A program made the translations under genes and the position numbers. The notes beneath the pieces were generated by a model. It worked only from the letters and a program-made list of their open reading frames with translations. It was not told the DNA's origin and ran no database searches. Shown one piece after another: positions 45,311 to 54,284 of a stretch of DNA of 64,000 nt. Positions within the stretch are counted from its first letter, which is position 1. Every line of letters begins with the position of its first letter. Location: the NCBI RefSeq assembly GCF_014982745.1, contig NZ_JADCKA010000006.1:1-64000 (forward strand), given 5' to 3'. Origin of the DNA: Gallibacter intestinalis. GTDB lineage: Bacteria; Bacillota; Clostridia; Peptostreptococcales; Anaerovoracaceae.

Positions 45311-46549
45311 ATGAAAAGGGATAAGATATATAACGAGTATATGTTCGACACCAAGGTCGAAAACATATTTATAAATGAATATATGAAGGACGCCCCGGCA
45401 GATTTTCTTAAAGTCTATCTGATGGCTCTTATGTTTACAGATTTGGGAAAGGAGATGGACGAGGAAAAACTTAAAAAAAGCCTCGGCATCGCCGCTGACG
45501 ATGATGTTGTGGAAAGAGCCTGGAAATACTGGGAAAGACTCGGTGTTGTAAGAAGAGAAAAGGGAGAAATAGTCTTTGTAAGCCTAAAGGAAAGCCTTTA
45601 CGGAAAAAAGAAATCCGAAAAGCAGAAGGCGCCGTCAGATGTGGTGGAAGCTTCCTTGCATATTTTGGATGATTCCGGACTTAAAGCCATGTTTACATCA
45701 ATCGAAAAGATTATGAACAGACCTCTTAACGGCAGAGAAACTGAAAGCATTCTCGGCTGGATAGACGTTACCGGAGCAACTCCGGAAATCATTTCCTATG
45801 CCTACAAGTATTGCGTTGAAACCATGAAAAAGGAAAATGTAAACTATGTGGGCAAGGTGGTGGAAAGCTGGACTAATAAAGGCTTTCGCAGCAGAGCTCA
45901 GGCAGAGGAATATCTTGAGGAAATGGATAATCGCCATTACATGTATAAAAGAGTTCTTAGAGCCATGGGCTTTTCGAGAAATGCTACGGAAAACGAAAAG
46001 GCAATCATGGATACATGGTTTGATGACTTTGACTTTTCCATGGATATGATACTGGAGGCCTGTGCCAAGACTAGCGGTATTTCAAACCCGAACATGAACT
46101 ATGTCAATACTGTTCTTATGAACTGGAATAAAGAAAAGACAGGAAAGGACGAAACTGGCGAGGTTACTCAAAAGCATGTGGGTGAGTATTACGACTTCAT
46201 AAGAGAAAAAGCAGAAAGAGAAGCAAAGGAAAGAAAGGAAGAAGTATACACCGCTATACCGGAAATAAAGAAGTTGGATGATCAGATGAAAAACAACTAT
46301 ATTTCTTTGACAAAGACAGCCCTTGGAGGCGGAGCAGACAAGAACGAAGCCATGAACAGGCTGAAGGCTGAAAACGATAAAATCAGAGAAAGAATAAAGA
46401 TGCTTCTTACGGAAAATCGTGTGCCGGTGGATTATATGGAAGTTAGATATAAATGTCCTCTCTGCAAGGATACAGGCATGACTGATGAAGGTATCCGCTG
46501 TCAATGCTATATTGAAAGGGAAAAGGAAGCTGCCCAGTGGCAGAAATAA
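45311..46549 (+). CDS. DnaD-like replication protein carrying the N-terminal region of a DnaC-type helicase loader
   Basis: 412 residues. Residues 1-100 are a DnaD N-terminal winged-helix-like region ('ADFLKVYLMALMF'). About 110-200 and 210-290 are two DnaD/DnaB_2 helical domains ('GRETESILGWIDVTGATPEIISYAYKYC' and 'NEKAIMDTWFDDFDFSMDMILEAC'). From about 300 the sequence changes to a coiled region and then 'YKCPLCKDTGMTDEGIRCQCY', a four-Cys zinc motif. That block is the typical N-terminus of clostridial DnaC/DnaI loaders, which continue into an AAA+ domain. Here the protein stops 11 residues later and a terminator follows. It is presumably the DnaB helicase loader or co-loader; the ATPase is missing from this locus. 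Confidence 0.85.
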   Translation: MKRDKIYNEYMFDTKVENIFINEYMKDAPADFLKVYLMALMFTDLGKEMDEEKLKKSLGIAADDDVVERAWKYWERLGVVRREKGEIVFVSLKESLYGKKKSEKQKAPSDVVEASLHILDDSGLKAMFTSIEKIMNRPLNGRETESILGWIDVTGATPEIISYAYKYCVETMKKENVNYVGKVVESWTNKGFRSRAQAEEYLEEMDNRHYMYKRVLRAMGFSRNATENEKAIMDTWFDDFDFSMDMILEACAKTSGISNPNMNYVNTVLMNWNKEKTGKDETGEVTQKHVGEYYDFIREKAEREAKERKEEVYTAIPEIKKLDDQMKNNYISLTKTALGGGADKNEAMNRLKAENDKIRERIKMLLTENRVPVDYMEVRYKCPLCKDTGMTDEGIRCQCYIEREKEAAQWQK

Positions 46550-46573
46550 TAGAACAAACTTGGAAAAATAATA

Positions 46574-46620
46574 ACAGCCTCGAGAAATAAGGCAATATGG
46601 ACTCGAGGCTGTATTTTATT
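46574..46620. terminator. Bidirectional terminator between the DnaD-like gene and the ABC cassette
   Basis: ACAGCCTCGAG (46574-46584) pairs perfectly with CTCGAGGCTGT (46602-46612), followed by ATTTTATTTTA on the plus strand. Confidence 0.8.
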
Positions 46621-46628
46621 TTACATAT

Positions 46629-48371
46629 TTAATTGAGTTTCCAATTTGAACTCTGTTGCTGCAGTTTTACCATACGACTGAACAATCCGTTTTGTGACAT
46701 AAGTTCATTAGGAGATCCCTGCTCTGCAACTTTTCCATCGGCTAAAACAATTATTTTATCAGCGGCTTCAATCGTACGCATTCTATGAGCGATAACAAGC
46801 ACGGTTTTTCCAACTAAAAGTCTTGAGAGCGCCTCTTGCACTTTAGTTTCGTTCTCTACATCAAGACTGGCGGTGGCCTCATCAAGAAGAACGATAGGGG
46901 CGTCTTTAAGTAAGGCTCTGGCAATGGAAATTCTCTGTCTTTCTCCTCCAGATAGTTTACTACCGTTTTCTCCTATGAGAGTGTTATAGCCTTGAGCAAG
47001 CCTATTGACAAATTCGTCACAGTTTGCGGCTTTAGCCGCTGCTATAACTTCATCATCGGTAGCATTGCGTCTGCCAAGGCGAATATTTTCCATGACTGTA
47101 TCATCAAAAAGTACAACGTCTTGAAATACCATGGAGTAATCTCTAAGTAGGACTTCCGGATCTATGGTAGAAATATCTATGCCACCTACTTTTATGGTTC
47201 CGCTGTTAATATCCCACAGTCTTGCAGCAAGCCGTGCACAAGTACTTTTTCCTGAACCTGAAGGTCCGACGAGAGCTGTAACTTCGCCCTCTTTTGCTGT
47301 AAAGCTTACATCTTTGAGAACATCAGCCGTATCATAAGCGAAGCATACATCTTTAAATTCGATATCGTGTCCTTGCGGTTTAAAGTTTTGAGAACCTTCG
47401 GCTGTAGGCATTTCATAAATTTCGTTAATCCTGTCTGCGGAAATTTGGGAAACAAAAACTTCTGCAATCAGAGCCAGACTTTGATCGAACGGAGCGTAAA
47501 CCCTTGTTATTATCAAAAGGAATAAGAAAAGAAGCATAAAGTCAATTTTACCTGATACAATTAGCCATGCACCAAGGAGAATTGTGGTGGCAACACCTAA
47601 ACGCATAATGACGCTAGCGCCATTGACAAATAGCCCTGTGGTCAGCTCGCCACGAATCTGAATTTTTTCATGGTTATCTATTTTTTTATCCAAAGCAGCC
47701 AAGTACAAATCTTCTTGATTTGTGGCTCGTATTTCTCGTATGTTTTCAAGAGCTTCTTGAATGCCGTCTGAAACATTGAGAGCAGCTTTTTTTACTGCTT
47801 GGGAATGTCGCTCAGCAATACTTCGTGTACCGAATAAAAGAACAAAGGCTACAGGGACACCCCATAAGCTTGCAATAGTTAGTCTCCAGTCGTAGAAAGT
47901 AAGGCAGACTGCAATAATGCCAGTAGAAATATATGAACCGTACAAATATCCCAAAACATGCGACCATACATGCTCCATGCGGTTTACGTCACTCATGAGA
48001 GTTTCAGTAAGATCAGCTAAATCTCTTTTGCCAAAGTAGCCTAAAGGCAGTTTGCGAAGTCTTTCAGCAAGTCGTAGTCTCGTTTGTTCTACTTCGCCGT
48101 ATACTAATCCATATGTAACTTTGTATTGCTGCAGATGAGTTATGTAGGAAAGTATTAGAAAAATTACCACTAGAGCGATGATGAGCACAGCATTTGGCAA
48201 AGAACTTCCGCTTGTAAATGTAGACATAAATTCTGCCATAAGTAGATACAATATACCTATACCGCCCATGACCACAAGGTTTACTATAACTGTCCAAAGA
48301 GCGCCTCTTTTTGTGTTTATTATTCCCTGATCGGTCAGAGCATATTTTCGCTGAAATTTTTTTCCAAACAT
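46629..48371 (-). CDS. ABC transporter, fused permease-ATPase (second half of heterodimer)
   Basis: 580 residues from the ATG at 48371 (AAAGGAGG, seven-base spacing). Six-helix exporter-type membrane domain (about 20-310), then an ATPase domain: Walker A 'GPSGSGKST', Q-loop 'YSMVFQDVVLFDDTV', signature 'LSGGERQRISIARALL', Walker B and catalytic Glu 'IVLLDEATASLD', His switch 'IAHRM'. It pairs with the gene upstream (TAATG overlap). Drug or peptide export is the default reading. The pair's order and a DtxR-like site also fit the YbtPQ/IrtAB group, which imports ferric siderophores despite the exporter fold. Confidence 0.9.
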   Translation of the reverse strand: MFGKKFQRKYALTDQGIINTKRGALWTVIVNLVVMGGIGILYLLMAEFMSTFTSGSSLPNAVLIIALVVIFLILSYITHLQQYKVTYGLVYGEVEQTRLRLAERLRKLPLGYFGKRDLADLTETLMSDVNRMEHVWSHVLGYLYGSYISTGIIAVCLTFYDWRLTIASLWGVPVAFVLLFGTRSIAERHSQAVKKAALNVSDGIQEALENIREIRATNQEDLYLAALDKKIDNHEKIQIRGELTTGLFVNGASVIMRLGVATTILLGAWLIVSGKIDFMLLFLFLLIITRVYAPFDQSLALIAEVFVSQISADRINEIYEMPTAEGSQNFKPQGHDIEFKDVCFAYDTADVLKDVSFTAKEGEVTALVGPSGSGKSTCARLAARLWDINSGTIKVGGIDISTIDPEVLLRDYSMVFQDVVLFDDTVMENIRLGRRNATDDEVIAAAKAANCDEFVNRLAQGYNTLIGENGSKLSGGERQRISIARALLKDAPIVLLDEATASLDVENETKVQEALSRLLVGKTVLVIAHRMRTIEAADKIIVLADGKVAEQGSPNELMSQNGLFSRMVKLQQQSSNWKLN

Positions 48372-50179
48372 TATAGAGCCTCCTTTCTGCTGGTGATTTT
48401 CCACTGGATAGCTTGGTTATAGTCATTCCACATCTTAAAGTAAAGTCCTTTTGATTCAATAAGCTGTTTATGTGTTCCATGCTCTACAATATTTCCTTCT
48501 TTTAGAACAATAATATTATCAGCATTAACTACGGTAGAAAGTCTGTGAGCAATCATTATAACAGTGCGACCACGGGTAAGCTCCGCAAATGCTTTTTGAA
48601 TAAGGACTTCATTTTCCGGATCGGCAAACGCGGTAGCTTCGTCCAAAATAACTATCGGAGCATCCTTTAATATAGCTCTTGCAAGTATAACACGCTGTTG
48701 CTCGCCACCTGAAAGATATGTTCCTTCAGAACCGATTAGCGTATCTACGCCGTTAGGGAGCTTTTTTATTATGTCGTCACACTGAGCGGCCGAAAGGGCG
48801 TTTAAAACATCTTGTCTGCTTGCTTCAGGCTTTGAGATATGAACATTTTCGAAGATTGTAGCCTTGAACAAATGGTTATTTTGAAATACAAAAGCCACCT
48901 GATCCATAAGGATATGAGGATCAATTTGAGTAACATCAACACCGCCGACTTTAACTACGCCGGATGTTACATCCCAAAAGCGTGGTATGAGACTGGCCGC
49001 TGTAGATTTACCACCACCGGAAGGTCCCACAAGGGCAATCGTTTGACCGGCTTCTACTGTAAAGGAAACATTTGAAAGTGCTGGCGTCTCGGAACCATCA
49101 TAAGTAAAAGATACATCGACAAATTCAACTTTGTTGTCAATTGGAACTTTTGGATTGTCAGGTGTTTTGAGGATTGGTGCTTGCATGATAGTATTTATTC
49201 TACCAAGGGCGGTATTTGCCAACATTATTCCGGAAGCAGCAAACATTATTTTTGCCAAAGCTGTGGAAATAATAGCAGAAAATACTGCATAAAAAGCGAA
49301 ATTGATTATAAATTCTGCAAAGGTGCCAGATGAAATAGCATCTGGAGCTAAAAATAATGCTACAGGAACGAGGAAAACGAATGCACCTTCGGTAAAAGTA
49401 AGATTGATGGATTGAGGTTTTCTACATATATCAGCTTGATAATGTTCAGCTTTGACACTGTAGTCTTCAATGGCGTCTTTAAAAGCTTTAAAAGAATAGA
49501 CGGTTTGTTGAAATATTTTTACTACAGGAATACCTCTGACATATTCGGTGCCGGCTTTGCTTATGCGATCCAAAGCAGCCTGATATTCTGCCATTATCTT
49601 GGCATTCTTACCTCCCATCATGGAAAACATAGCAATTACAGATATTACTGCGGCAAGAACACAAGCTGCACCCATACGCCAGTCAAATATAAACATAATT
49701 ATAAGCATTGATATAAACAGAACTATAGTGCCTATAATATCAGCAAGATTATGAGCTAAAAGTGTTTCTGTTTCAGCGGCAGCAGCATCAAGCCTGCCTC
49801 TTATGAGTCCCGATGCGTTGGAATCAAAGTATCCGAGAGGAGCTTTTGTAACATGCTTGACACCTTGCTTTCGTATATTTGATGCGGTGCGGAATGCTGC
49901 AAGGTGAGTGCACATCAGGCCTAAAAAGTAGATGAGTATGCCGCCAACTGCAAAGGCGAAAGCAAGCCAGCCATATATAGTTACATTCTGAGCATTTGTC
50001 CAGTTGGGAGCGACATCTATAAGTTGTTTGCTCACCAACCATATGCAAATATATGGAACCATGCTGCAAAGCATCGATATGGCAGATAATATGAGTCCTA
50101 TAAAAGTAAGGATTTTGTAACTACCTGCGTAATTAAGAAGAACTCTGAGATTGTTATTTTTATCTTTTTCTTTTTCCAT
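48371..50179 (-). CDS. ABC transporter, fused permease-ATPase (first half of heterodimer)
   Basis: 602 residues. Membrane domain with six helices (about 20-320), then an ATPase with 'GPSGGGKST', 'VAFVFQNNHLFKATIFENV', 'LSGGEQQRVILARAIL', 'IVILDEATAFADPENE' and 'IAHRLST'. The 'DEATAFADPENE' Walker B extension is common in the YbtP/YbtQ-IrtA/IrtB type half-transporters. AAAGGAGG lies eight bases before the ATG. Upstream is the palindrome GTTAGTTATAACTAAC and then the TetR gene. Substrate unknown; iron-chelate uptake or multidrug export are the two main options. Confidence 0.9.
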   Translation of the reverse strand: MEKEKDKNNNLRVLLNYAGSYKILTFIGLILSAISMLCSMVPYICIWLVSKQLIDVAPNWTNAQNVTIYGWLAFAFAVGGILIYFLGLMCTHLAAFRTASNIRKQGVKHVTKAPLGYFDSNASGLIRGRLDAAAAETETLLAHNLADIIGTIVLFISMLIIMFIFDWRMGAACVLAAVISVIAMFSMMGGKNAKIMAEYQAALDRISKAGTEYVRGIPVVKIFQQTVYSFKAFKDAIEDYSVKAEHYQADICRKPQSINLTFTEGAFVFLVPVALFLAPDAISSGTFAEFIINFAFYAVFSAIISTALAKIMFAASGIMLANTALGRINTIMQAPILKTPDNPKVPIDNKVEFVDVSFTYDGSETPALSNVSFTVEAGQTIALVGPSGGGKSTAASLIPRFWDVTSGVVKVGGVDVTQIDPHILMDQVAFVFQNNHLFKATIFENVHISKPEASRQDVLNALSAAQCDDIIKKLPNGVDTLIGSEGTYLSGGEQQRVILARAILKDAPIVILDEATAFADPENEVLIQKAFAELTRGRTVIMIAHRLSTVVNADNIIVLKEGNIVEHGTHKQLIESKGLYFKMWNDYNQAIQWKITSRKEAL

Positions 50180-50203
50180 AAATATAACCTCCTTTAATAG
50201 CGA

Positions 50204-50219
50204 GTTAGTTATAACTAAC
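50204..50219. promoter_or_regulatory. Palindromic operator before the ABC pair (DtxR-box-like)
   Basis: GTTAGTTATAACTAAC is a perfect 16-bp palindrome with the same TTAG-N6-CTAA core as the feo sites; an extra GGTTAG half-site follows at 50226. It could be bound by the iron regulator or by the adjacent TetR protein. Confidence 0.6.
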
Positions 50220-50233
50220 CTTGACGGTTAGAA

Positions 50234-50258
50234 TATAAAGGGGAAAATCCCCTTTATA
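50234..50258. terminator. Hairpin between the TetR gene and the ABC pair
   Basis: TATAAAGGGG, 5-base loop, CCCCTTTATA, a perfect 10-bp stem. Without a long T run it may be a weak terminator. Confidence 0.5.
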
Positions 50259-50270
50259 GGATATAGATTT

Positions 50271-50903
50271 TTAGATATCTAAATCGTAAGGCGTCATTAA
50301 TTTTAGCCATCCTGCTGTATAAAATGCCCTAAGTTGCTGCACATAGTGCCTTGCCTGTTCATAAGTCATATCGTGAATAACAACTTCGAAAACTCCGTTG
50401 AACATGCCGCTGGCGAGAATATGACATAACTGTCTATCTATATCCTCGACATTTTGACCTAGATCTTTAAGAACTTGTATGTAGTCCATGGTGGCGTCTA
50501 CTTCTGCTTCTACCATATTATGGACAAAATGTTCATAACTTGTTCCTTCTGAACGGGTGAGAAGAAGCTTTACTTCCACAGGATTTTGACAAATATATTT
50601 AACCATCCAGTCTAAATATGACCCGGAATCTTGTCCCATATGGGAAGGCTGTTCTTCTTTAGGAAGATGTGCAAAATCGTCTTGGCATTCCATAAAACGA
50701 CCCATTAAGGCAGCGGCATGGGGTTCGACTATTGAAGCAAATAATGCTTCCTTACTGGAAAAATAACCGTAAAATGCTCCTGTAGTAACTCCTGCCTGTT
50801 TTACAATCTGCCGTAGAGAAGCTCCGAGAAAACCTTTGTCGGAAAACTCTTTTAGCGCCGCTAGCTGTATTCTTTTCAAAGTCTCCGGTGAGTTAGCTTG
50901 CAT
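50271..50903 (-). CDS. TetR/AcrR-family transcriptional regulator
   Basis: 210 residues. N-terminal helix-turn-helix 'IQLAALKEFSDKGFLGASLRQIVKQAGVTTGAFYGYFSSKEALF' (about 12-55), then an all-helical ligand domain with no recognisable ligand motif. AGGAG precedes the ATG. Upstream a 25-bp inverted repeat covers its promoter, so it is probably self-repressed. It lies on the same strand just before the ABC pair and probably controls it, in addition to or instead of the iron regulator. Confidence 0.92.
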   Translation of the reverse strand: MQANSPETLKRIQLAALKEFSDKGFLGASLRQIVKQAGVTTGAFYGYFSSKEALFASIVEPHAAALMGRFMECQDDFAHLPKEEQPSHMGQDSGSYLDWMVKYICQNPVEVKLLLTRSEGTSYEHFVHNMVEAEVDATMDYIQVLKDLGQNVEDIDRQLCHILASGMFNGVFEVVIHDMTYEQARHYVQQLRAFYTAGWLKLMTPYDLDI

Positions 50904-50923
50904 ATTGATTCTCCTGATACATT

Positions 50924-50960
50924 ATTATATAACACTGTAATATAACAATGTTATATTACA
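50924..50960 (-). promoter_or_regulatory. TetR gene promoter with 25-bp inverted-repeat operator
   Basis: TGTAATATAAC and GTTATATTACA (11 bp each, 3-base spacer, 50936-50960) overlap the -35 position of a minus-strand -10 TATAAT (50929-50924). Confidence 0.7.
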
Positions 50961-50962
50961 TC

Positions 50963-51016
50963 TAAAAAACAAGTCTGTCAATAGCTGTCAATTAAATGAC
51001 AGTCAGATGACAGACT
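50963..51016 (-). terminator. Terminator of the acyl-ACP thioesterase gene
   Basis: On the minus strand AGTCTGTCA pairs with TGACAGACT and an inner TGTCA with TGACA; TTGTTTTTT follows. Confidence 0.7.
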
Positions 51017-51023
51017 ATCTTGA

Positions 51024-51803
51024 TTATTTATGCCACAGGGTTGTGACTCTGCAGAGCACCTTAGAATCATCCTCTGCATCTGAAAATACGCTGGTTACTT
51101 CAATATTCTTTGCATCGATTGTGCGTTTATAATAGCGACTCTTTACAAGGTCTCCCTTGACGGCTTCCTTTATATACTCTGCGCGCAATTCCGATATGGT
51201 ATATGAATCAAACAATTCGTCATCCACATCATCAAAGGCCCAGTCCAGATAGGCGATATTGTTGGTGTGGAAATTTGAATCTATATCCCTTCTTGTTACA
51301 CGAAATTCTCTGGTATCTGAAAGCTCGTACAGCTCAAGGGGTGGCTGAGTGTAATCTTCTTCAGGGATTGCAATTTCCAATTCAGAAGGAACATAAGCGT
51401 CAAAGAAATCAGAATGAAATCTTTTAGGGCGTCTTTTTTCAGTGTCAAAAAGGAACCATCTGCTCATGGCCCGGAAAATTTCGTTACCATCCATATCCGT
51501 GGCTCTGAAGCTTCTGTCTGCCTGAAGGCGCTTGTATGGCCTTGTCCATGTGGCAAGATCCATATCCTCACCTTCCTTTGGCAGCTTGCCAAATATTATA
51601 TGCCAGCCTGTGAGTACCCAACCACAGTGATTTTCAGTAAAGAAATCCAAAGTGTAGCCTGCTTCGTCGCTGTGACATACTGCTGTGTCCTGACACATTT
51701 CAACAGCCCTCTGGGGCTTTAGTCTAAGCGTTGTATTTATTTCGTTATACTGGATGCGATACTTCTTAAAAAGTCGTCCGTCTTCGTTGATTTTTCCGTA
51801 CAT
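51024..51803 (-). CDS. Acyl-ACP thioesterase (FatA/FatB family)
   Basis: 259 residues from the ATG at 51803 (GGAGG five bases before). Two hot-dog domains in tandem. The N-terminal half has 'GWVLTGWHIIFGKLPKEGEDM' and 'TWTRPYKRLQADRSFRATD'. The C-terminal half has 'RRDIDSNFHTNNIAYLDWAFD' with the conserved N-x-H-x-N-N of the family. It releases fatty acids from ACP and so affects membrane lipid supply. It stands between the TetR gene and the divergent two-component operon, with its own promoter and terminator. Confidence 0.92.
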   Translation of the reverse strand: MYGKINEDGRLFKKYRIQYNEINTTLRLKPQRAVEMCQDTAVCHSDEAGYTLDFFTENHCGWVLTGWHIIFGKLPKEGEDMDLATWTRPYKRLQADRSFRATDMDGNEIFRAMSRWFLFDTEKRRPKRFHSDFFDAYVPSELEIAIPEEDYTQPPLELYELSDTREFRVTRRDIDSNFHTNNIAYLDWAFDDVDDELFDSYTISELRAEYIKEAVKGDLVKSRYYKRTIDAKNIEVTSVFSDAEDDSKVLCRVTTLWHK

Positions 51804-51828
51804 AAGCACCTCCGTTCACATACGAGAC

Positions 51829-51874
51829 ATTATATTCGTCAAAAGTTGAAAAGTCAATTTGCCGTTGATATAAT
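51829..51874. promoter_or_regulatory. Divergent back-to-back promoters, thioesterase and two-component operon
   Basis: Minus: TTGACT (51857-51852), 17 bp, TATAAT (51834-51829). Plus: TTGAAA (51846-51851), 17 bp, TGATATAAT extended -10 (TATAAT 51869-51874). The two -35 elements are adjacent, so the promoters cannot be filled at once. Confidence 0.75.
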
Positions 51875-51907
51875 AAATTATTAAGGTAATCGAAAGGAAG
51901 TGTGAAA

Positions 51908-52597
51908 ATGACTAGAATATTACTTGTCGAAGACGACATAAATATAATAGAAAATTTAAAGGAACTTTTAAAAGCGGAAGGCTTTGAAGTGATAACGGCC
52001 ATGCGCCAGTCACAGGCTTTGGATCTTTTAGCCGAACAGAAATTTGATTTGATTCTTTTGGATATATCCCTGCCGGACGGAAGCGGATATGCCATCTGCT
52101 CTGCAGCAAAGGCGTCAACCCTTGATAATAAAAACAAGGATGTGCCTATCATCTTTATAACGGCCTATGATGATGAAGCCAGTGCTGTAACGGGGCTTGA
52201 TATGGGCGCAGAAGACTATATTACAAAGCCTTTCAGGCCGAGAGAGCTGGTTTCAAGAATCAAAAATATTCTCAGACGTAACGATAAGACAAGATCCGTT
52301 ATAGAAATCGGAGACCTAAGAGTGGATTCAATGAAGGGAACAGTCCATAAAGGCGATGAGGAAATTTTTCTGTCTGTACTGGAATACAGACTGCTTCTCG
52401 TATTCTTAAACAATAAAGGCGTTGTACTTTCGAGAAATAAGCTGCTGGAGGAAATCTGGGATATTGCCGGAGAATTCGTCAATGACAATACCCTTACCGT
52501 ATATATAAAAAGGCTTAGAGAAAAAATCGAAGATGACCCTCAGAAGCCACAGATAATAAAGACAGTAAGAGGACTTGGATATAAAGTAGGTGACTAA
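51908..52597 (+). CDS. Two-component response regulator, OmpR/PhoB type
   Basis: 230 codons including stop from the ATG at 51908 (AAAGGAAG seven bases before). Receiver domain: 'ILLVEDDINIIENLKELL', phospho-acceptor Asp in 'LILLDISLPDGSGY' and 'FITAYDDEASAVTGLDMGAEDYITKPF'. C-terminal winged helix 'LSVLEYRLLLVFLNNKGVVLSRNKLLEEIW ... TVYIKRLREKIEDDP'. Likely activates the downstream transporter genes in response to envelope stress. Confidence 0.95.
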   Translation: MTRILLVEDDINIIENLKELLKAEGFEVITAMRQSQALDLLAEQKFDLILLDISLPDGSGYAICSAAKASTLDNKNKDVPIIFITAYDDEASAVTGLDMGAEDYITKPFRPRELVSRIKNILRRNDKTRSVIEIGDLRVDSMKGTVHKGDEEIFLSVLEYRLLLVFLNNKGVVLSRNKLLEEIWDIAGEFVNDNTLTVYIKRLREKIEDDPQKPQIIKTVRGLGYKVGD

Positions 52598-53635
52598 GTG
52601 CATTTTTTAAGAAATAGAGACGCTAAACAGCTTTTGGCGCTGCACATTGTAATAACAATAGTCATGACCGTAATCGGCTTTCGCGTGGGAGCGGGGGCAG
52701 GTACGGTGACTCTTATTGCCTGCATAACTTTGACAATCGCTTCCCTTGTGGCCGACAAAAAAAGATACGCTAAAATAAATATGCTGTCGGAGAATATAGA
52801 TATGATACTCCACAGTGATACAATGGTTGCCTTGGAGGACATCCACGAGGGCGACTTGGCGGTTTTGGAAAGTGAAATTAAAAAGATGACGGTAAAAATC
52901 AGAGAAGGGGCTTATCTGCTGCAAAAGGAAAAAATCTATTTGACGGATTCCATAGCGGATATATCCCATCAGCTGAGAACACCTCTCACTACAATAAATC
53001 TTTTGATGTCCTTTCTGCAGAGTGCAGAACTTTCTTATGAGGATAGGATGAAGTATGTAAACGAGATAAACAGCCATCTCAGAAGGCTTGACTGGCTGAT
53101 ATCATCCCTTCTTAAAATATCAAAACTGGATGCGGGCACCGTTGTGATGAAAAAGGAAAAGACCTCGGTTTCGGAGCTGGTGGCAAAGGCATCGGAATCT
53201 ATAATGATTCCTTTGGAAATCAGAGATCAGCTGTTTGATTATACAGCCATGGGAAACGAATGCTTTACAGGGGATATAAACTGGAGCGTTGAAGCGATTT
53301 CCAATATCGTAAAAAACTGTATGGAGCATACACCTGAGGGCGGACATATTTCGGTTAATGTAACGGAGAATATCCTGTTTACAAAAATCGTTATTGAAGA
53401 TAACGGTAACGGCATAGATAGCGAGGATTTACCTCATATATTTGAAAGATTTTACAGAGGCAGAGATAGCTCCGAATCCAGCGTTGGCATAGGACTGGCT
53501 TTGTCAAAGATGATAATTCAGGAACAGAACGGTACCATTAAAGCGGAAAACCGCAAGGAAGGCGGAAGCCGTTTCACCATAAAGTTCTACAAAGGAGATA
53601 CCGATGGAAATACTGAGAGCCGAAAACCTCAATAA
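52598..53635 (+). CDS. Sensor histidine kinase with minimal extracellular loop
   Basis: 345 residues, GTG start directly after the regulator stop. Two helices (about 13-28 and 34-51) are joined by only about five residues, the intramembrane-sensing layout. DHp with phospho-His in 'ISHQLRTPLTTI', ATPase 'NIVKNCMEHTPEGGHISV' (N-box), 'IEDNGNGIDSEDLPHIFERFYRG' (G1/F box) and 'GIGLALSKMIIQEQNGTI' (G2). Because it can barely sense ligands itself, the linked ABC transporter probably acts as the sensor. Confidence 0.93.
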   Translation: MHFLRNRDAKQLLALHIVITIVMTVIGFRVGAGAGTVTLIACITLTIASLVADKKRYAKINMLSENIDMILHSDTMVALEDIHEGDLAVLESEIKKMTVKIREGAYLLQKEKIYLTDSIADISHQLRTPLTTINLLMSFLQSAELSYEDRMKYVNEINSHLRRLDWLISSLLKISKLDAGTVVMKKEKTSVSELVAKASESIMIPLEIRDQLFDYTAMGNECFTGDINWSVEAISNIVKNCMEHTPEGGHISVNVTENILFTKIVIEDNGNGIDSEDLPHIFERFYRGRDSSESSVGIGLALSKMIIQEQNGTIKAENRKEGGSRFTIKFYKGDTDGNTESRKPQ

Positions 53636-54284
53636 GGTCTATGGAGAAGGTGAAAGCAGGACCGACGCCTTAAAGGATGTCAGCTTTTCCGTAAAACAGG
53701 GAGACTTCCTGGCGATTATGGGTCCGTCCGGATCCGGCAAATCCACCCTTTTGCACATTTTAGGGGGTGTGGAAAAACCGACATCAGGCAAGGTATTTAT
53801 AAACGGAATGGATATTTACAAACTGACAGACGATGAACTGGCGATTTTCAGAAGAAGACAAATAGGCATCGTCTATCAGTTCTACAATCTGATTCCGGTA
53901 CTTGATGTGGAGGAAAACATCACTTTACCGGCAGTTTTGGACGGAAGAACCATGAACAGCCAGAGGCTTACTGAAACGATTCACATGCTGGGTTTGGAAG
54001 GAAAGGAAAAAGCGATGCCCGGTCAGCTTTCCGGCGGCCAGCAGCAAAGAGTTTCCATAGGAAGGGCTCTTATTAACGCTCCGGCAATACTTCTAGCCGA
54101 TGAGCCTACGGGAAATCTCGACAGTAAAAATTCACAGAACATAGTTGAGCTTTTCAAGTATTCAAATAGAAAATACAAGCAGACTACAATAATAATAACC
54201 CACGATGAAGAGATAGCTCTTCAGGCGGACAGGGTTATTACCATAGATGACGGCAGAATCCTGCGAGACGAGGAGACCCGATGA
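53604..54284 (+). CDS. ABC transporter ATP-binding protein (MacB/BceA-like)
   Basis: 226 residues. Walker A '[16 protein letters not shown]', Q-loop '[17 protein letters not shown]', signature '[16 protein letters not shown]', Walker B '[16 protein letters not shown]', His switch 'THDEEIA'. It overlaps the kinase gene by 32 bases and the permease by four. Provides ATPase power for the FtsX-type permease. Confidence 0.95.
   Translation: MEILRAENLNKVYGEGESRTDALKDVSFSVKQGDFLAIMGPSGSGKSTLLHILGGVEKPTSGKVFINGMDIYKLTDDELAIFRRRQIGIVYQFYNLIPVLDVEENITLPAVLDGRTMNSQRLTETIHMLGLEGKEKAMPGQLSGGQQQRVSIGRALINAPAILLADEPTGNLDSKNSQNIVELFKYSNRKYKQTTIIITHDEEIALQADRVITIDDGRILRDEETR

Noticed and set aside
46629-51803. 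Genomic island or transposon around the ABC/TetR cassette
   Set aside because: No integrase, transposase, tRNA junction or flanking direct repeats were found; only gene orientation and content suggest acquisition.
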